64,000 bases of DNA from Hirundichthys speculiger (GCA_018398805.1 JAGFBZ010002400.1:107696-171695); one strand, 5' to 3'. Shown: positions 13,542 through 29,815, numbered from the stretch's first letter. Numbers and translations are program-made. Notes: generated by a model from the letters alone, not told the origin.

Positions 13542-16500
13542 GATGCTGCAACTCACACAACTTTGTTCACAAATGCAGTACATACTCTAAATAACATTAA
13601 CATTTTCTTTTGAGATAAAACTACAAGCTGAATGCCTCACATTCATGTAAATGACACGCTCCGAGGTGATTGGACGCCCACCTTGTGATGCGGAACTCAT
13701 CAATGGAGAGAGAGTGCGGGCCCGTGCTTTCACTCATGCCATAAAGCTCCTTCACAGGGATGTTCAGGCTCATGAAGTAATCCAGAGTGTCTTTGGTGAT
13801 TGGGGCAGCTCCTGTGCAACACAATTTGCAGCGGTCTAAACCCAAGGCAGCCCGCACCCTTTTGAACACCAGATTATTAGCCACCATGAAGCCCCAAGGC
13901 ACCGCGTTCTCCCTAGAACACAAATGCATGTGTACAGTGGTCAGTGGAGCTCAGCCTGTCCAGTGCTTTTTAACAGCATCATCACAAAATAAAGCTTGCG
14001 TAACTGCATGTCATAAAGTTGGTGGTGCAGTGCAGTGTTAAAGTTGTTTTGAAGAAATGGCAGATACTTGACTCCAGCTGTGTCTCCACTCACCCGTTCA
14101 TGGCGCTGTAGCTGTATTGTAGCCCGACGGACTTGGCCCAGTCTGCCACCCGCTTCCTGAGCGGGGACGCCTTGGCACCGATGGCTTTCATGCTCTCCTG
14201 CATCTTCTCCCACACGCGAGGAACCCCCAGAAAAGAAGTTGGGCGAGCCTCTTTCAGTGTGTTTACTAAGGAGCCCTGGGAAAAAAAAAAAAAAAGGAAT
14301 GGTGATCACAGTCAGAAATACTCGATCGTCAATAAACACACGTCTGTGCAAAAACAGCTGTCCTTACTTTGAGGGCATCGGGGTCTGCAAAGTAGACGGT
14401 CCCTGCAAAACTCATGCAGACCCAAATGTCAATCATCTGGGCTGCCACATGGCTAAGCGGCAGGTAGCTGACCAGAACCTCCTCGCTGTAGCCTGAAGAT
14501 ATCACGCTAGATCCTGTGCGGGCCGTCCATGTTATCTAATGTGGGAGAGAAGAGATGGAGGTTTTTCATATGACAACTTCAGCACACACCAGAACCTCAC
14601 AAGGACTGATCCATCACACAGCATTCCAAAGACAGACCAAGGGAGGTTGCTAGATCTCTTTAAACTCTGTGTTTGAGGTGTGGCGTCACATCCTCCAGCC
14701 AGCTGGCCAGCATTGTTGGGATGGAGATGCAGTTTAACGGACCGCCAACTCAAGCCACGACTGTAGCTTCATTATTACTGTAATTATAAGAAATACTGCA
14801 TGCTGCTGAAGATAAAATCCCTTGTTCTCCAACTTTCAAACACTTCTTTTAATTTGGTGTTGGTTACAGTTTATGTCATTTACATACTTGAATCATAAAA
14901 TACCATTAAAAAAAAACAAAAATCCCATCCCTGCCTGCCCATCAGGACTCTAAAAGAATGAGTTGGACTGAAATAACTAGTGAACTTGTGAATGGTTGAA
15001 GCAAGACAGGTTTTGGAGAGGTTCGGTGGTGCTGATGATAGAAACTCACATTGTCATGGCTCAACATCACTCCTTTAGGGTTGCCGGTTGTTCCAGAGGT
15101 GTAGATGAGGGTGCAGCACTCGTTGGCCCGAAGGCTGTCGATGGAAGTATTCAGCTGATCCTCTGGGACGTCCTCCCCAAGCTTCATGAACTCCTCCCAC
15201 TACACAAACACAGAAATTATTCTAACCCATTCACACCTTTGACTTTGCTTTTTAAGCAAAAGCAGCTTCTTTTGGCTTTTTCCTTTAAGTGGTTGCCACA
15301 GCAGATTGTTGTGTACTGCATATTTATTCAATTTAAACATGTATTTGTAAATGTATAAAAGCTCTAAACGTTTATTTGTCTTGAACGTGATGATGACACG
15401 CATGTTTCGTTCTAGTCTGAGAAACTAAAAACGTACATATGGTGCCTGAGATCATGAGATCATGGACCGAGCCACATGTGCACAGTTTTTATTTTTAAAG
15501 ACATTAAAAAACAGTTTATGGTGGAGCTGCATGTGCAGTTTGCTATCAGATGTCTCATAACCATGTGGTTTATCTCCTCGATCAACATGTTTGCTGTGTC
15601 AACATACCGTATACAGGAATGGCTCTTTCTGCTGCAGGTCACCTTTATACTGGACAATGGCCTTTAGATGTGGTAACTGATCTTTAATCTGTTGGAAGTG
15701 ACAAGATAAGCAAAGGCATGTGAGGACAGATTCTTTCTTATTTTAGCAGTGACTTATTGCAGCTTTGAAACAGCACACAAAGGGCCGGTGGCGTAATGAA
15801 GCCCCTGACCTGCAGGATTTTGTCCAGCTGTTTCTGGTTCTCCACCACCAGGACGTTGGCCTCACAGTTGGCAGCCACGTACTGACAAGCCTCCGGAGAA
15901 TTGGTCGTGTAAATGCCGGCTGCCAAACCCCTGAAACACGCAAGCAATTTACACATTTTCTTCAATGATTCACTGTGGATTTTGCCAACTTGTCTAAAAG
16001 CTCTGACATGGACTGGCTAATAATTACATAAAAACTTTTTGATTTTCCAGAGCAAAAGTTACTGCAGCCGTCTTGTCAATTTTTTTTAAAACCGGAAAGT
16101 ATGGCAGTGTATTAATCACCCAGTGTAAAACAAATGAATTAATATTAACATATAAACATCAATTTCTATTAAAAAAGAAGCAGTTGTATCAGCAAAGCTG
16201 TGCTGTATCCCTCTAAATCTTTATTCAGGAACAGAAAAACAAAACTTCCTTCTAGCAGAACTTCCCCTGGTCTGAAAAATATTTGCATGCACAAATCACA
16301 TGTGCAGCTGTCCTGGACGTTTTAAACGAAGAGCATAAGAGCAGGAAATGCAGAGAGAGGCTTTTTTAAAGTAACAATCCCCTCACAACTAGTTATTTGA
16401 CGCTGTATTAACTTTAGGGATCCCCTGGTTTTAGTCGCAAACAAAAGATGAATGAAGGCAGGGTATGCCAATAAATCCCAAATAAAACAATAAAAACTGT

Positions 16501-19500
16501 TATCAACAGGGATAAATGCAAGTTTAATCCACAGATAAGATGAAGATCAGGATGTAGTAAAAACAACTAATTCATGAGGCTGCATAAAGATATAAGACAC
16601 AGGAAAACCTTAACTGGGGAGGGAGCGGTGAGATTTACAGCAGTACGGACTTAATCTGCAGATAAATCTGTAGTAAAATCACCTTTTATTGCCCAGTTTC
16701 ATAATCTACAGTTTTAGTGTCACTATGAGCGTGGCCTCCTGCTGTTTTTATTTATTTCTGTTAAGTGCAGGGGAAGGACTAAACGTCTCCTGAGGCTGAA
16801 ACAGGTACAGCCCAAACTGGCTTGGTGAGAGATTAGAAGACATAGAAGGCGGACCACTTGATCGGTAAAAGAGATAAGTTTATCTCAATAGCGGGGAATG
16901 GGGGGATCAAACTAAGACTGTTTCAGGCCCAGCTCCTGATGTGTGATCTTACCCGGCAAAGATGCAGCCGATGTCTGAAATGAACCACTCAGGGGAGTTG
17001 AATCCCAGGATACCGACGCCATGGAAACGTTCCAGCCCCAGCTGCAGGTGAGAGGAGAGACACTTTAATGAGGCGGCGGCACCGTCGCCTCCCTCACCCC
17101 CGGCCTACATCTCGCTTCAAGACCTTCCCCGCCTCCACGGCCGTGAAACAAGAGATGTAACACGAGCTGTTAATTTCAGCGCAGCAGTAGCATTAGTTTA
17201 CAGTAGTTCTCACGAGACGGACGGTCATCGATATGACAGAGTCATAGAGTCTACTGCAAGTATGCTTCACAGTAATCCACGTGGGAAAACACTGAATTTC
17301 TTCAGGTTTCACTGCAGAATATAACAGAATTGTCAAACTAATCAATAGGTCCTTTATTTATTTATTTTTGTCCAACTTCTGTGGAATGAATGTAGTCTGA
17401 AAGCCGCTGAAACCAGAGGTTTTGACAGCTGCAGGGAAATAGTGTCCAAAACGTTGTGAGGATCTTAGACATAGATCCCTCTGTTTTTCTGAGTGATTCG
17501 GTGCAAAATAATCTAATTTATCCAGAATGTATGTGTCTCTCAAAACTGGAGAAGTTCAGCAAATATACTAGCAACCACTACTTCCCGCTTTTATATTTCA
17601 CTATTTTCCAATCACACAGTGAATAACCTTTTTTAATATAATACATTGCAACAAGCACTAACCTTGAGGAAACTTTTAGCTGCTGCACGACACTGCTCAT
17701 AGTACTGCCTCCACGTCAGAGTCGCCCACTGGCCATCCTTCTTGAAACACAAAGCTGGATGATCCCCGTAGTTCTCCACAGTCTCCAGGAACATCTGATG
17801 GACGGTGACGGGGGTCTCCGAGCCTGGCCCAGAGCCCTCCATCCTCAGCCTGACAGCCCTGTCTCTCCTGGAGGTCCATAGCTCCTCAGAGGGGGACAGA
17901 GTTGTTGCCAAGCTCAACCTCACGGGAACTCCTCTGGGCTCAGCTTCTGCGTCGGAACAACAGGGACAGCCGCGTTTACCCGCCATCAGTGACACGTCAG
18001 TTCAGAAGACACACCGCTCCGGTCTGTTTTGAGAGGTGCGCAGGTGTGCGAGAGGACTGCAAACATTTTTTGGAGTATCCCTGGGGGTGTGTCACACCCA
18101 TTCTCTCAGGGAAACATGATTTGTTGTGGACTGAAGAGGGGAGAGACTATTGTGTTATCTGATACATAACAGGAACCTGAGGAATGTGGGCGCTCACTCA
18201 CCAATCAAGTTTGCTTTGAGGAAGTAAAACACAGCGTCGACTGCCGACTGCTATGTTTCTATGCACGCAAAGGCTGATCTAAATTCCCCTTTAGTTTCTT
18301 TTTTCCTCGACAGTTTATTACTCTTTCTTTGATCTTCCTTTTCTGCCACTGTTCTGTCCTTTTGTTGGCATGTTTGCTCCAGGATGAGCATTTCTGTCAT
18401 CTTGTACTCACTTCCTTACAATTCAGTTCTATTCAAATAAACTTCCTTTATCCCCATGTACATGTTACAGTAACTCTCCTGATTTAAGTTTCTTTAAAGA
18501 GTTATTGTAGATGGTTACATCTGTGCTCAGGATGAGTCTCCTGTAGCGTCTCAGTGGAACTGAAGACACTCTTGTTGAATCACTGTGTTGCTAAGAGGAT
18601 GTTCCAGGTTGTCTAATATAGTTTTTTTTTTTTTTTAAGTGTCTTCTGTTGCATAATGAGCTCCAGATCAGTCCCCAGTACTAGTTTGTCCTCTGTTATG
18701 GCTTCTGTTATTATCTGTTATATATATTATCTGCTTATTATCTATTATCTTCTTATCCTCAACAGTGCATCAAACCATTTGGGTTTTTTTTTTCAAAACC
18801 TAATTAATCTGTAATGTAACAGTACAAACTACTTTCAAAAAAATACTTTGGTTTTCTTTCAGATGCACATTTATCCAACATTTGTTTTACCATCTTTCTC
18901 TTTCATTTGATTTTACATTGTGTATTAACAAAAAGAACGTGATTTTTGTGTGTAAAAAAATGAATTTAAAACAGCAGCAATCTGTTTTTAAAAGTTCAAA
19001 GAGTTCTACCAACAAAAAACTCGGAAAGCATCTTTTTGACATTTGTTTTTACAGTTTTTTCCTGAATTAAATGTATTTTGGGGTCATCTGATTTGAGACT
19101 GACCATCCTTCCAGCTGTTCCAATCAATATTGAAACCACAACCGATGACCTATGAACTCGTCAGTGATTAAAAACCCTAAAACGCTTTTTTCTGCTGGAG
19201 AAACCTGACAGAAGAACTTTGGCTTCTTAATTCTTTTAAAACTACATTTCAAACCTGAATATTTACCTTAAAAAATAACATAAAAAACAATAGATAAAAA
19301 GAAAGAAAAATGTTGAACAGCATGCTCCTTGTATATTTTATTTAGGTTTTTTTTCCTCATAACTTGATTTTCAGGCTCAAAACAGACACAGCTGGAAACT
19401 CTCAGTAAAAACTAAAGGCATCTTGGCCAGAGGGTTTTTAGTTCAGAGGCAGTTCTCCATCTCAGATTAGCTCCTCTCTTCTTCTAACGTGACAGTCAGT

Positions 19501-19863
19501 CTTACCTGATGAGACTCCTTCAGCAGCTCTTGGAGATCTTGGAGGCTTTGCTGGTGGCTCGGTGTTACTGGGAGGATCAGTGTTACTGGGAGGATCAGTG
19601 TTACTGGTCTTCGGGCTCTCTGAAACTGTGCCTCCTTCTCCGTTCTGGATAACTGTTGAGTGGGACTTCAGATCCTTTACGTCTGAACCTGCCGTGTCTT
19701 TCTGAGAAGGAAGGCTGAAGATGGGATGGATTAGAACAAACTAGACTGGATGAAACATTCAGAAAATAACTTCCTTTCCCACTTCATTTCATACATACCT
19801 GTCTGCATTACCATCCATGCCGGCGACGCCGTTGCTCATGACTGAACTTTCTTCAGCATTCAT
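11106..19863 (-). CDS. acsbg2: Bubblegum-family long-chain acyl-CoA synthetase, 14 coding exons
   Basis: Coding exons in transcript order: 19863-19799, 19714-19506, 17946-17663, 17041-16953, 15930-15810, 15688-15608, 15199-15050, 14535-14368, 14275-14094, 13912-13682, 13218-13001, 11971-11832, 11743-11500 and 11197-11106. They sum to 2274 nt (757 aa plus stop) with every junction in phase. The enzyme activates long and very long fatty acids to acyl-CoA with ATP, on ER or cytosolic membranes. The AMP-binding P-loop [11 protein letters not shown] is at about residue 316, YGMSESTG near 508, GDLGRHD near 582 and [10 protein letters not shown] near 602. The order of blocks, including [15 protein letters not shown] and [12 protein letters not shown], is that of ACSBG1/ACSBG2; I prefer ACSBG2 but did not exclude ACSBG1. 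The N-terminal ~90 aa are low-complexity with a short repeat. No frameshifts were found. Confidence 0.95.
13345..13541 (+). mobile_element. tRNA-derived SINE copy in acsbg2 intron 10
   Basis: The segment runs from 'gctgtgtaactcagtggttt' through a pyrimidine-rich middle to 'aaataaaggtcactagagcc' and an A-run (about 13517-13540). This is the same family as the SINE at 22548-22746. Imperfect flanking copies of 'aaagctgctgcaac' and 'aaagatgctgcaac' look like a target-site duplication. It lies antisense within the intron 13219-13681. Confidence 0.75.
19506..19714 (-). repeat. Coding tandem repeat (SNTDPP)3 in acsbg2 exon 2
   Basis: Within this exon (about 19563-19614) an 18-bp unit is repeated three times and encodes [12 protein letters not shown] and SNTEPP. 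The rest of the exon is also Ser/Thr/Pro/Lys-rich and matches no catalytic block, so it is probably a disordered N-terminal extension. Confidence 0.8.
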
Positions 19864-20770
19864 CTTGTACTTGCTGGAAACAGATATGATATAAAATCAG
19901 CCTTTAATCACTTCAGATGCCCTCACTGAGGACTCTGGAGGTACAGATAAGATTGTCTATTATGAAACAACGCCGCTCTGCTCATTTATACAACGCTGAC
20001 ATTCACTAAAGTCATTGCAACAGGTCAGCGGCGATGACCGCTGATGCCAGAAGTCACATGCAGGGGTGGTCCATGTGTTGAAACACTGAATATGGTGCCA
20101 GGAGGCATTGCTCCATCTCCACACACTCTTTATACTATCTGTCTGGAACAGTGAGCACCTTTAACCCAATTCACTCACAAAAATGCTGCCTTTGCAAGGT
20201 CGTTCAAGTTAATAAACTGACTAAGAAGGGTTCCAAGGATTTAATAAAATCTAAGTACAAAAGAAAAAGAGAAAAAGCGGATGTATTAAACCAGTCTGTG
20301 TCTTCTGACACTCAACAGTTTCAGAATATTTTGCTGTCAAGCTCTCAGTTTGAACTCTGGTTTGGTTACTTACTGACGTCACGATTTCTCTGCACAAACG
20401 TAAAACAACATTACAAAAGCGCAATTTAGCAATGTGAAGAGGCAGAAAAAAAAAAAAAATCTTTGCTCCAAATTGTGAAAGTATGAATTTAAGCATCCCG
20501 ACAGGCACAAAAAGTAGATTTCAGTCACATTAATGATTTGGATTTAAACATGAACTCATAGACAAAAATCCACAGCATCGACATATTTGCATTTAAAATA
20601 CAAACTCAGAGGCTATTTGTTTAAATTAAAAAAAGGTCTTCTCACAGCAGTAAAACATCAACTGGGTTTTCCTTCATGCAGCTGCATCCATCCCTCCTCG
20701 TTCTCTCTTCACATTCACTCAATCTAAACGCAACAGAGCCGACAGAAATCCTACGTGAGCTACGGCTTAC

Positions 20771-20890
20771 CTGCTCCGCTCTCAGAGTTGTGTGGCATTA
20801 ACCTGACAGGACCAAGACAGGTGTGGCGCAGACCTGCATCAACCTTCACCCTGCGCAGCGTACGCGACTGTTGCCCTCAGGAGAAAATCT
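20771..20890 (-). promoter_or_regulatory. Probable 5' UTR exon and promoter of acsbg2-like gene
   Basis: On the minus strand GGAGCAG|GTAAGC gives a good donor with exon end at 20771. The matching acceptor is at 19873, ten bases before the ATG at 19863. The sequence just upstream (about 20840-20875) contains several CpGs, unlike its A/T-rich surroundings. The transcription start itself cannot be placed. Confidence 0.5.
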
Positions 20891-21061
20891 CAACCTATTG
20901 AGTGAGGTCAAAGGAAATTTTTCCATCTGATCCAGAACTGCGGACAGTTGCACAATCCTGCTAGTGACTGACACAGAGCCCGTAACGACCAGTTAAAGAT
21001 CCACTGACGAAAGTGACCAAAGGTTGCTGCTTGCCAAGGTGAAGAAGCTCTGAAACCTGAG

Positions 21062-21092
<31 letters not shown>

Positions 21093-22009
21093 ACACGCAG
21101 CTGCAGAAACCTGCAGCTGTGTTTATGTCAGAGGTTCACGACGCGGGCAAAACATCTAACTATTCTATAAAGCAATGAGATAAAGTTGGAGGAAGCTGGG
21201 TCCTGTTATAACTTTTATTAGCTTAAATTGGTTTATAAAGACAGTCACTATCAGAAATGGACAATGAGTCCTGTCAGAGAACTAATGATACAATCAAACA
21301 AATTATCTCAAGTTATGAGGCGAGATGAGACTTTGACCCAAGAAAGAGTTGCAACACTCGACGCTTGAAACCGCTGCAACACATGACTTTTCTGCAGGCC
21401 TGAAACATCTGTACAGATGTGGATGCTAAAAATAGTGAAACACGAGCTGGATTTACCAAAGATTTCTTTTTAGCACCTCTGGGCTCCTTCGTTTCTGGTG
21501 TAAAGAGGAAAAATAGAGAAAAATAACCTGGATGGAGAAAGTGGTTTCTACTGGGGAAGAAAAGGGAGTCAAAACTCTTTATCATTAGCATATGGTTCAT
21601 TTCCTCTCTTGTCCAGAGTATCGTCTCACGTCTCGCCTCTGCAGGTGTACACTGTTTTGTAAGCAAATATAGGGGAAAGATTAACCATGTGTTTCAAGTG
21701 ACACACAGTTACCTCGGTCAGGAACAAGGGTGAATGAATCATACCACCCAGTCACACCACGGCCCGTCCCCTCTGCTTGATCCGGGACTGAGAGCAAAGA
21801 GGTTGTGAATCATCAGTGAACAGGGGGCTTCTTCAGTGGCATCAGGAACTAGATAATATACGAGAATACTTAAAATACACTGCAGTAAATGAACATGACT
21901 TGTGCGCTTTTAGAAAAAAACAAGTTAACGTTCTGATAAGGCGTCATTGACAGAACTTTTTAGGTTAATCAGCAACAGCTCGGTGACATAACTGAGTATA
22001 GAAAAAGAG

Positions 22010-23120
22010 CGTCTTGGAGAGGCCGAGTCTGACCGATCTGTGGATACTGAGCCTCCAAACTCTGAAACGATTCCAGAAGAACGTTCCTCGTAAAATGTCA
22101 ACTTATGAAGACTTTAAATATCTTAATATTTATACAACATAATATCATCAGAAGACTCAAAGATTTTGGAGATATCCCTGTGTTCAGGGGACAAGACTGG
22201 TAATCGCTATAGTAAGACACACTGCGTTTAAAAAAACAAAACTGTCTTCTCAGAGACAAAGCTCATTTAAAATGGAAAGGGGCAAACTTTCGTGTAGTCA
22301 GGCAATTAGAAATTGTAAATGGATGGATGCTGCATCCTCTTGACTAAAGAAGAGAGGGACCATCTGGTTTCAGTTCAAAAGCCTGCATCTCTAATGTTAC
22401 AGAGCGTCCAGCTCTAGAGAGGAAACATCAATGGTGATATGCTCTTAGCCTTGCAACATCGTTTTCAGGGAATGCTCTGCATCTTTCAGCAAGACAACAC
22501 TTACAAAAAAACAAACAACTGGTTCCTTTACAAAAGTATGGCTTCACTGGCCGTCCCGGTGGCGCAGTGGTTAGGGCAGGCGGCCATATACAGAGGCTAC
22601 AGTCCTCGTGCGGCTGGTCGTGAGTTCGATTCCTGGCTCAGCGACTCTTTCCCGCGTGTCTTCCCCATTCTCTCTGCCCCCCTTCCTGTCTCTATACTTT
22701 CAATAAAGGCCACTAGAGCCAAAAAAATCAAAAAAAAAAAAAAAAAAGTATGGCTTCACAGTAGAAGGGTCCAGACCTTTCTTCTGCTGAAAACATCTGC
22801 TGTGCTATGAAACGAAAAATACAACAAAGAGGACCGAAGACTGTGCTGACGTTATCTCACATCAGACAAGAATAAGACAACATTCGTCTCCCAAAACTCC
22901 AGCAATTGTTCTCCTCAGCTCCCAGCTGTAACTAGACCACTGGTAAAAGAAGGATGGATACGAAACAGAGCTAATCAGAGCTCTGTCCCAACTGTCCAAG
23001 ACACGCTGCTGCCATCAAAGTCAAAATTACACTATTTGTTTCTCAAATTCGTACATTTCCTCACTTTCAACATTTGATACCTTTCTATGTTCCACTGTGA
23101 ATAAAGTACGGGGTTCGTGA
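22010..23120 (+). mobile_element. Degenerate Tc1/mariner transposon, interrupted by a SINE
   Basis: Recognisable transposase-coding phrases occur in order on the plus strand: 'agctcatttaaaatgg' (22260), 'gactaaagaagagagggacc' (22343), 'ttcagcaagacaac' (22484), 'ctgaaaacatctg' (22786), 'acatcagacaagaataagac' (22859) and 'ccaaaactccagcaattg' (22893). These follow the order of a Tc1-like DDE transposase, but frames are broken throughout. The 5' limit is approximate. The SINE at 22548-22746 interrupts it. Confidence 0.8.
22548..22746 (+). mobile_element. tRNA-derived SINE with target-site duplication
   Basis: An A-box-like GTGGCGCAGTGGTTAGG (22559) and a B box GAGTTCGATTC (22622) form a tRNA-like head. 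They are followed by a body ending 'caataaaggccactagagcc' and an A-rich tail. The flanks 'aaagtatggcttcac' at 22533-22547 and after the tail at about 22745-22759 are a perfect target duplication. It inserted into the Tc1 relic, so it is the younger of the two. It is not a functional tRNA gene. Confidence 0.9.
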
Positions 23121-23649
23121 GATTTTAAAATCACTGCATTCTGTTTTTATTCACACAATCACCCAAATTATTTGGAACTTCTGCCATATTACTGCTGGAT
23201 TTATAAAAATGATTTATGTTTGCCCATCAGAAATCCACCTATAAGAACACGAATCCCAAACTACTTATTAGTGGCTTACAAACATTTAAACCTTTACTTT
23301 TGACTTATTAAAAAGCAAACTCCAGCTCTTTCCTGCATTCATTCAGTTTTCATTTCAACAAATGTCCTGCAGCCGTTTTTCACGTCAGAACTGTCTGCAA
23401 ACTGGTAATGTTGTTTTCCCCACATGAATACTGTGAATGACGGCTGAAAGCACATTTACTCTCAGTCTTTTTCCAAGAAAGTCTGTCTAAAATTAAATTT
23501 TCTCTGTCTTAAATTTGTAGATTAGATCATCTTGAGCTGGAATATTATATAATCAGCAAATGACTGTAGGGTGAATGGTGACAGGATCAGGTGTAAAAGC
23601 CAACCAGACCGCTGGAAATGGCAGGTATAAAATCCATTTAAGTCTAATT

Positions 23650-24260
23650 CTTTTCAAGCAAAGATCTCATGTCTGTCGACATCTACAGTGCGCGATATTG
23701 TGAAAACGTTTAAGAGTCGAGCAAGTCACAGTGTGTAAAGGCCAAGGCTGGAATTCACAGATGGATGTGACCATTGATTTCTCAAACAACACACAAGAAA
23801 CTATCATGTGACCATAATCAATATATCACCACATGAGCTCAGGAGTACTCTGGGAAATCATTGTCACATAAGACAGTCCCCTGCTGCGTCTGGAAATGAA
23901 GCACGATACAGTGTTGTGTAAGGAGGAAGCCATATATATACGGTACTCTGGAGGCAGATGGTCAGATGAATTCACACTTCAGCTTGCTTTTAAGGAAAAA
24001 GCTGAGAACGCCCATAAAGGCTGCTATGAAAGAAAGATGAGAAAGACAGGGTCTGGGATGACACACGGCTGCATCAGTGACTGTGGCATCAGTGACACTG
24101 ATGGAGGTGCATACTGGAATTTTGGAGACATATACCACCGCCAAATCTCATTCTACATGACTTACAATGGCTTTCTAGAGTAACTTTATAGAGAGTCTGT
24201 GCTTGACAGGACTGCCCAATGTCCAGATTTATTGCCTATTAGGTGGGCTGTCATTAGCAG
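23650..24260 (+). mobile_element. Second degenerate Tc1/mariner relic
   Basis: Motifs such as 'atatcaccacatgagctcag' (23821), 'aaggaggaagccatatata' (23919), 'tggtcagatgaattcacac' (23959), 'cacggctgcatcagtgac' (24063) and 'attttggagacatatacc' (24118) follow the layout of a Tc1-like transposase gene. The 95-codon ORF at 23896-24183 is a leftover of it, not a host gene. Confidence 0.75.
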
Positions 24261-25536
24261 GGTCCACACTAAAGCCTAAGAGACTACACTTAACCCTAAG
24301 AGACTGGAACTATGACAGGGCCAACCTTCTTATCGGTCCTTTCAGCTTTTGTATCTCCAGTACACAGTACGGCCCCAGTAGGATCCACTGGCCTTTGGAG
24401 GTGGCACAATCGTAATTTGAGAGTTTTAATTATAACTTGATCAGTTTGTGACAGTTTCAACGTGAAACTGCAAGCTGAGGTGGTTGCTGCATTTCTGTTT
24501 ACGATGTTTTCATACGTGGTGATGGTGGTAATGACTGAGAAGACTCAGACTCGAAGAGGACATCAAGACAGCTCAACACCGTCTGCCTCCAACACGTCCA
24601 AACAGCATTGAGTTACAACCATAACCCAGATAGCATTGTTGATTTGGGAGCTGCAGTAAAGGTCTTAACCCATAGCAGGAACTTGATTCAGCCACATATA
24701 AGTTTCCCGTTGCGAGGCAGGTAATGGAGTCACACTTCAATGGTCTCGGCCCTGCAAAACTACCCCTGACCCCTGCTGATGGAAACCGCCTCACTGGAAG
24801 TCTGCAGTACATCATCACTGTGACTCCCTCACTGGGTTTGTGCCTAATCCTTTACATGGTTGTGATGGTATATTTTGAAATCTTTTTCTAAATTGATGTG
24901 TCTGACAATGGTATGTGGGGTTTTTTTGCATTAAAACAAAAAAGGGGGCATGTGTGATGGGAAAATAAATACATATTTGGTATTCTAATAATCTTAATCA
25001 CTTATGGGGTTTTCATAACTCAATGGAGAAATATGCAACATCATGTCTATGTCAAAGGAATGTGAAAAACCTTATGTCTGAAGAAAAGAAACACAAAAAT
25101 AGAGACATAAATGGGAAGACATGATGAACCTCATTGAACGATGCATAATCATGGTTAAAGATGTCTGACAGCTCCAAGGCCTTGTCATGTGTTAAAAGAT
25201 ACTGTTTCCTTCAGGATCTTTCCCCTCTGTGATCTTTCCTGTCTGACCTCTTGCACTGCAATGGATTTAAGCTTCGTGAAAACTTAAGAGTCTCGAGTCT
25301 TTTCTTTATGTCTTACTTGGAGTTGTAGTCACAGAGACACGGATAAAAATAAAGAATTTATTTTTCCACAACAGTGGGTGTGTTGGTGACATTAGACATT
25401 ATATTTTCTATATATAGTGAAGTTAGTCAGTGAAAATGCTAAAAATATTTTGTATGTATGCTTGTATCCTTTAAAAGTTCCAAAAGTATTCAAAATTAAA
25501 TATGATATGTCATTTTGAAGGCAAGGCAAGTTTATT

Positions 25537-25605
25537 TGTGTAGCACATTTCGTGTACAAGACAATTCAAGGTGCTTTACATAAAAAATTACAGTCTAAAT
25601 TTATT
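25537..25605 (+). repeat. Dispersed teleost repeat tail
   Basis: 'caaggcaagtttatttgtgtagcac...caattcaaggtgctttacataaa' is a very common fish repeat end, known in many copies per genome. Only the tail is present. Confidence 0.6.
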
Positions 25606-26090
25606 ATTATTTTCTTTTTTGCATTAAAAAAAAAAGTCTTATTCGTCATCAACCCAACCCTGTTGGCTCAGTAGTTCTGTCCCAGTGGAAATGGCTACAG
25701 GTGGGAGGGGCACCTACGGACACTACGGGGTTTTAACTTACTACTTATTGTTCAATCTACCTATTTTAAAGTCAAAACTTAAGGACATATTTGTTGATCA
25801 TTTCATGTGTTATTATATATAGTTGCATTTTCATTATGTTGTGTATGTTTTATAATTGAAGAACTTTTTTTTTTCATGTCCTATTTTCAAAAATCTCTTT
25901 TTAGGTGTGTGACATTTGTCTCAGGAGCGTCAAGTTTTTTTGTGTCATTATATACTATAAAAATGATTATGACACAGTTGGCACTGTTGGCAAAAAGATG
26001 TAAAACTATGAGGAGACTGGATTTTCGAACCAGTGCTGCTGATTAAAGAACTGATTTGAGCTGCCAGTGTTCCATAAAAGAAATAGTTTC

Positions 26091-26096
26091 TTTATT
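26091..26096 (-). terminator. Candidate polyA signal of hint2
   Basis: AATAAA on the minus strand, 200 bp downstream of the hint2 stop codon (26296-26298). This implies a short 3' UTR. Confidence 0.5.
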
Positions 26097-26295
26097 TACA
26101 CTCACATCAACATGATGCCTCCATTTCTTATTTTCACATTTGTCAAGATCATAAACATTTGATGTTTTAAGTTTGTTTTTTTTTTGTACATGAACTTTTG
26201 TACGGACCGATGTCATTTCATGCTGACGGCATTAAAGTGTTGAGAGTAGACTGGAGATGCAGAGACGAGAGAGAGCACACGCACACGTGAAAGTA

Positions 26296-29285
<2,990 letters not shown>

Positions 29286-29815
29286 ATTACGAAAATAAAC
29301 AGCTTGCTTCCCTTTTAGGGTCAGTTCAAGGTTACAAATATTCAACGAATTATATTGGTTTTCGACGCCGTTACAGCGGCATGAACTTAAAAACTACGCA
29401 TGAACCCTACCAACTTGATGTTGCCTTCAAGTACTTTACGTAAGGTTTAACACTGCTCGATCTCCACTTATAGTGCGCAATAGGAAACTCGCGCTTACGT
29501 ATAACGCATTTTACCAGCTCGAAAGTGTACTTCATTCCCAATTTTTGTTAAACGTTATGTACTCTCTATCGTTTAATTCATACATCTGACAGCGCAGGTT
29601 TATACTTTCAGAATCTTATTATTGTGCTGATCATTTTTATGTGAAACACGTATTTACGACAGTTTCTGAAGGGATCCAAAGAATCAATTTAATCACGTGT
29701 TCAGGGGTCGCTTCAAGAGCATGAGCGTTCCCGTATACTAAAACTAACTGTGCTGTATATAAACGAATAAATACCCCAATATAAAGTAGTATACATTGAC
29801 CTTCAGTCTAATTAA

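Larger units (their letters stand above)
20900..26090. other. Intergenic region between acsbg2-like gene and hint2; transposon graveyard
   Basis: No host gene is seen. Contents: an (AC)n tract at 21062-21088, a Tc1/mariner relic with a nested SINE (about 22010-23120), a second Tc1/mariner relic (about 23650-24260), and a LINE/SINE tail at 25537-25605. The remaining sequence is A/T-rich and unassigned. Confidence 0.6.

Noticed and set aside
22559..22640. tRNA gene
   Set aside because: A and B boxes are present but belong to a SINE head with a poly(A) tail and target duplication; no convincing cloverleaf.
23896..24183. 95-codon plus-strand ORF as a novel gene
   Set aside because: Nucleotide phrases around it follow a Tc1-like transposase, so it is a relic.
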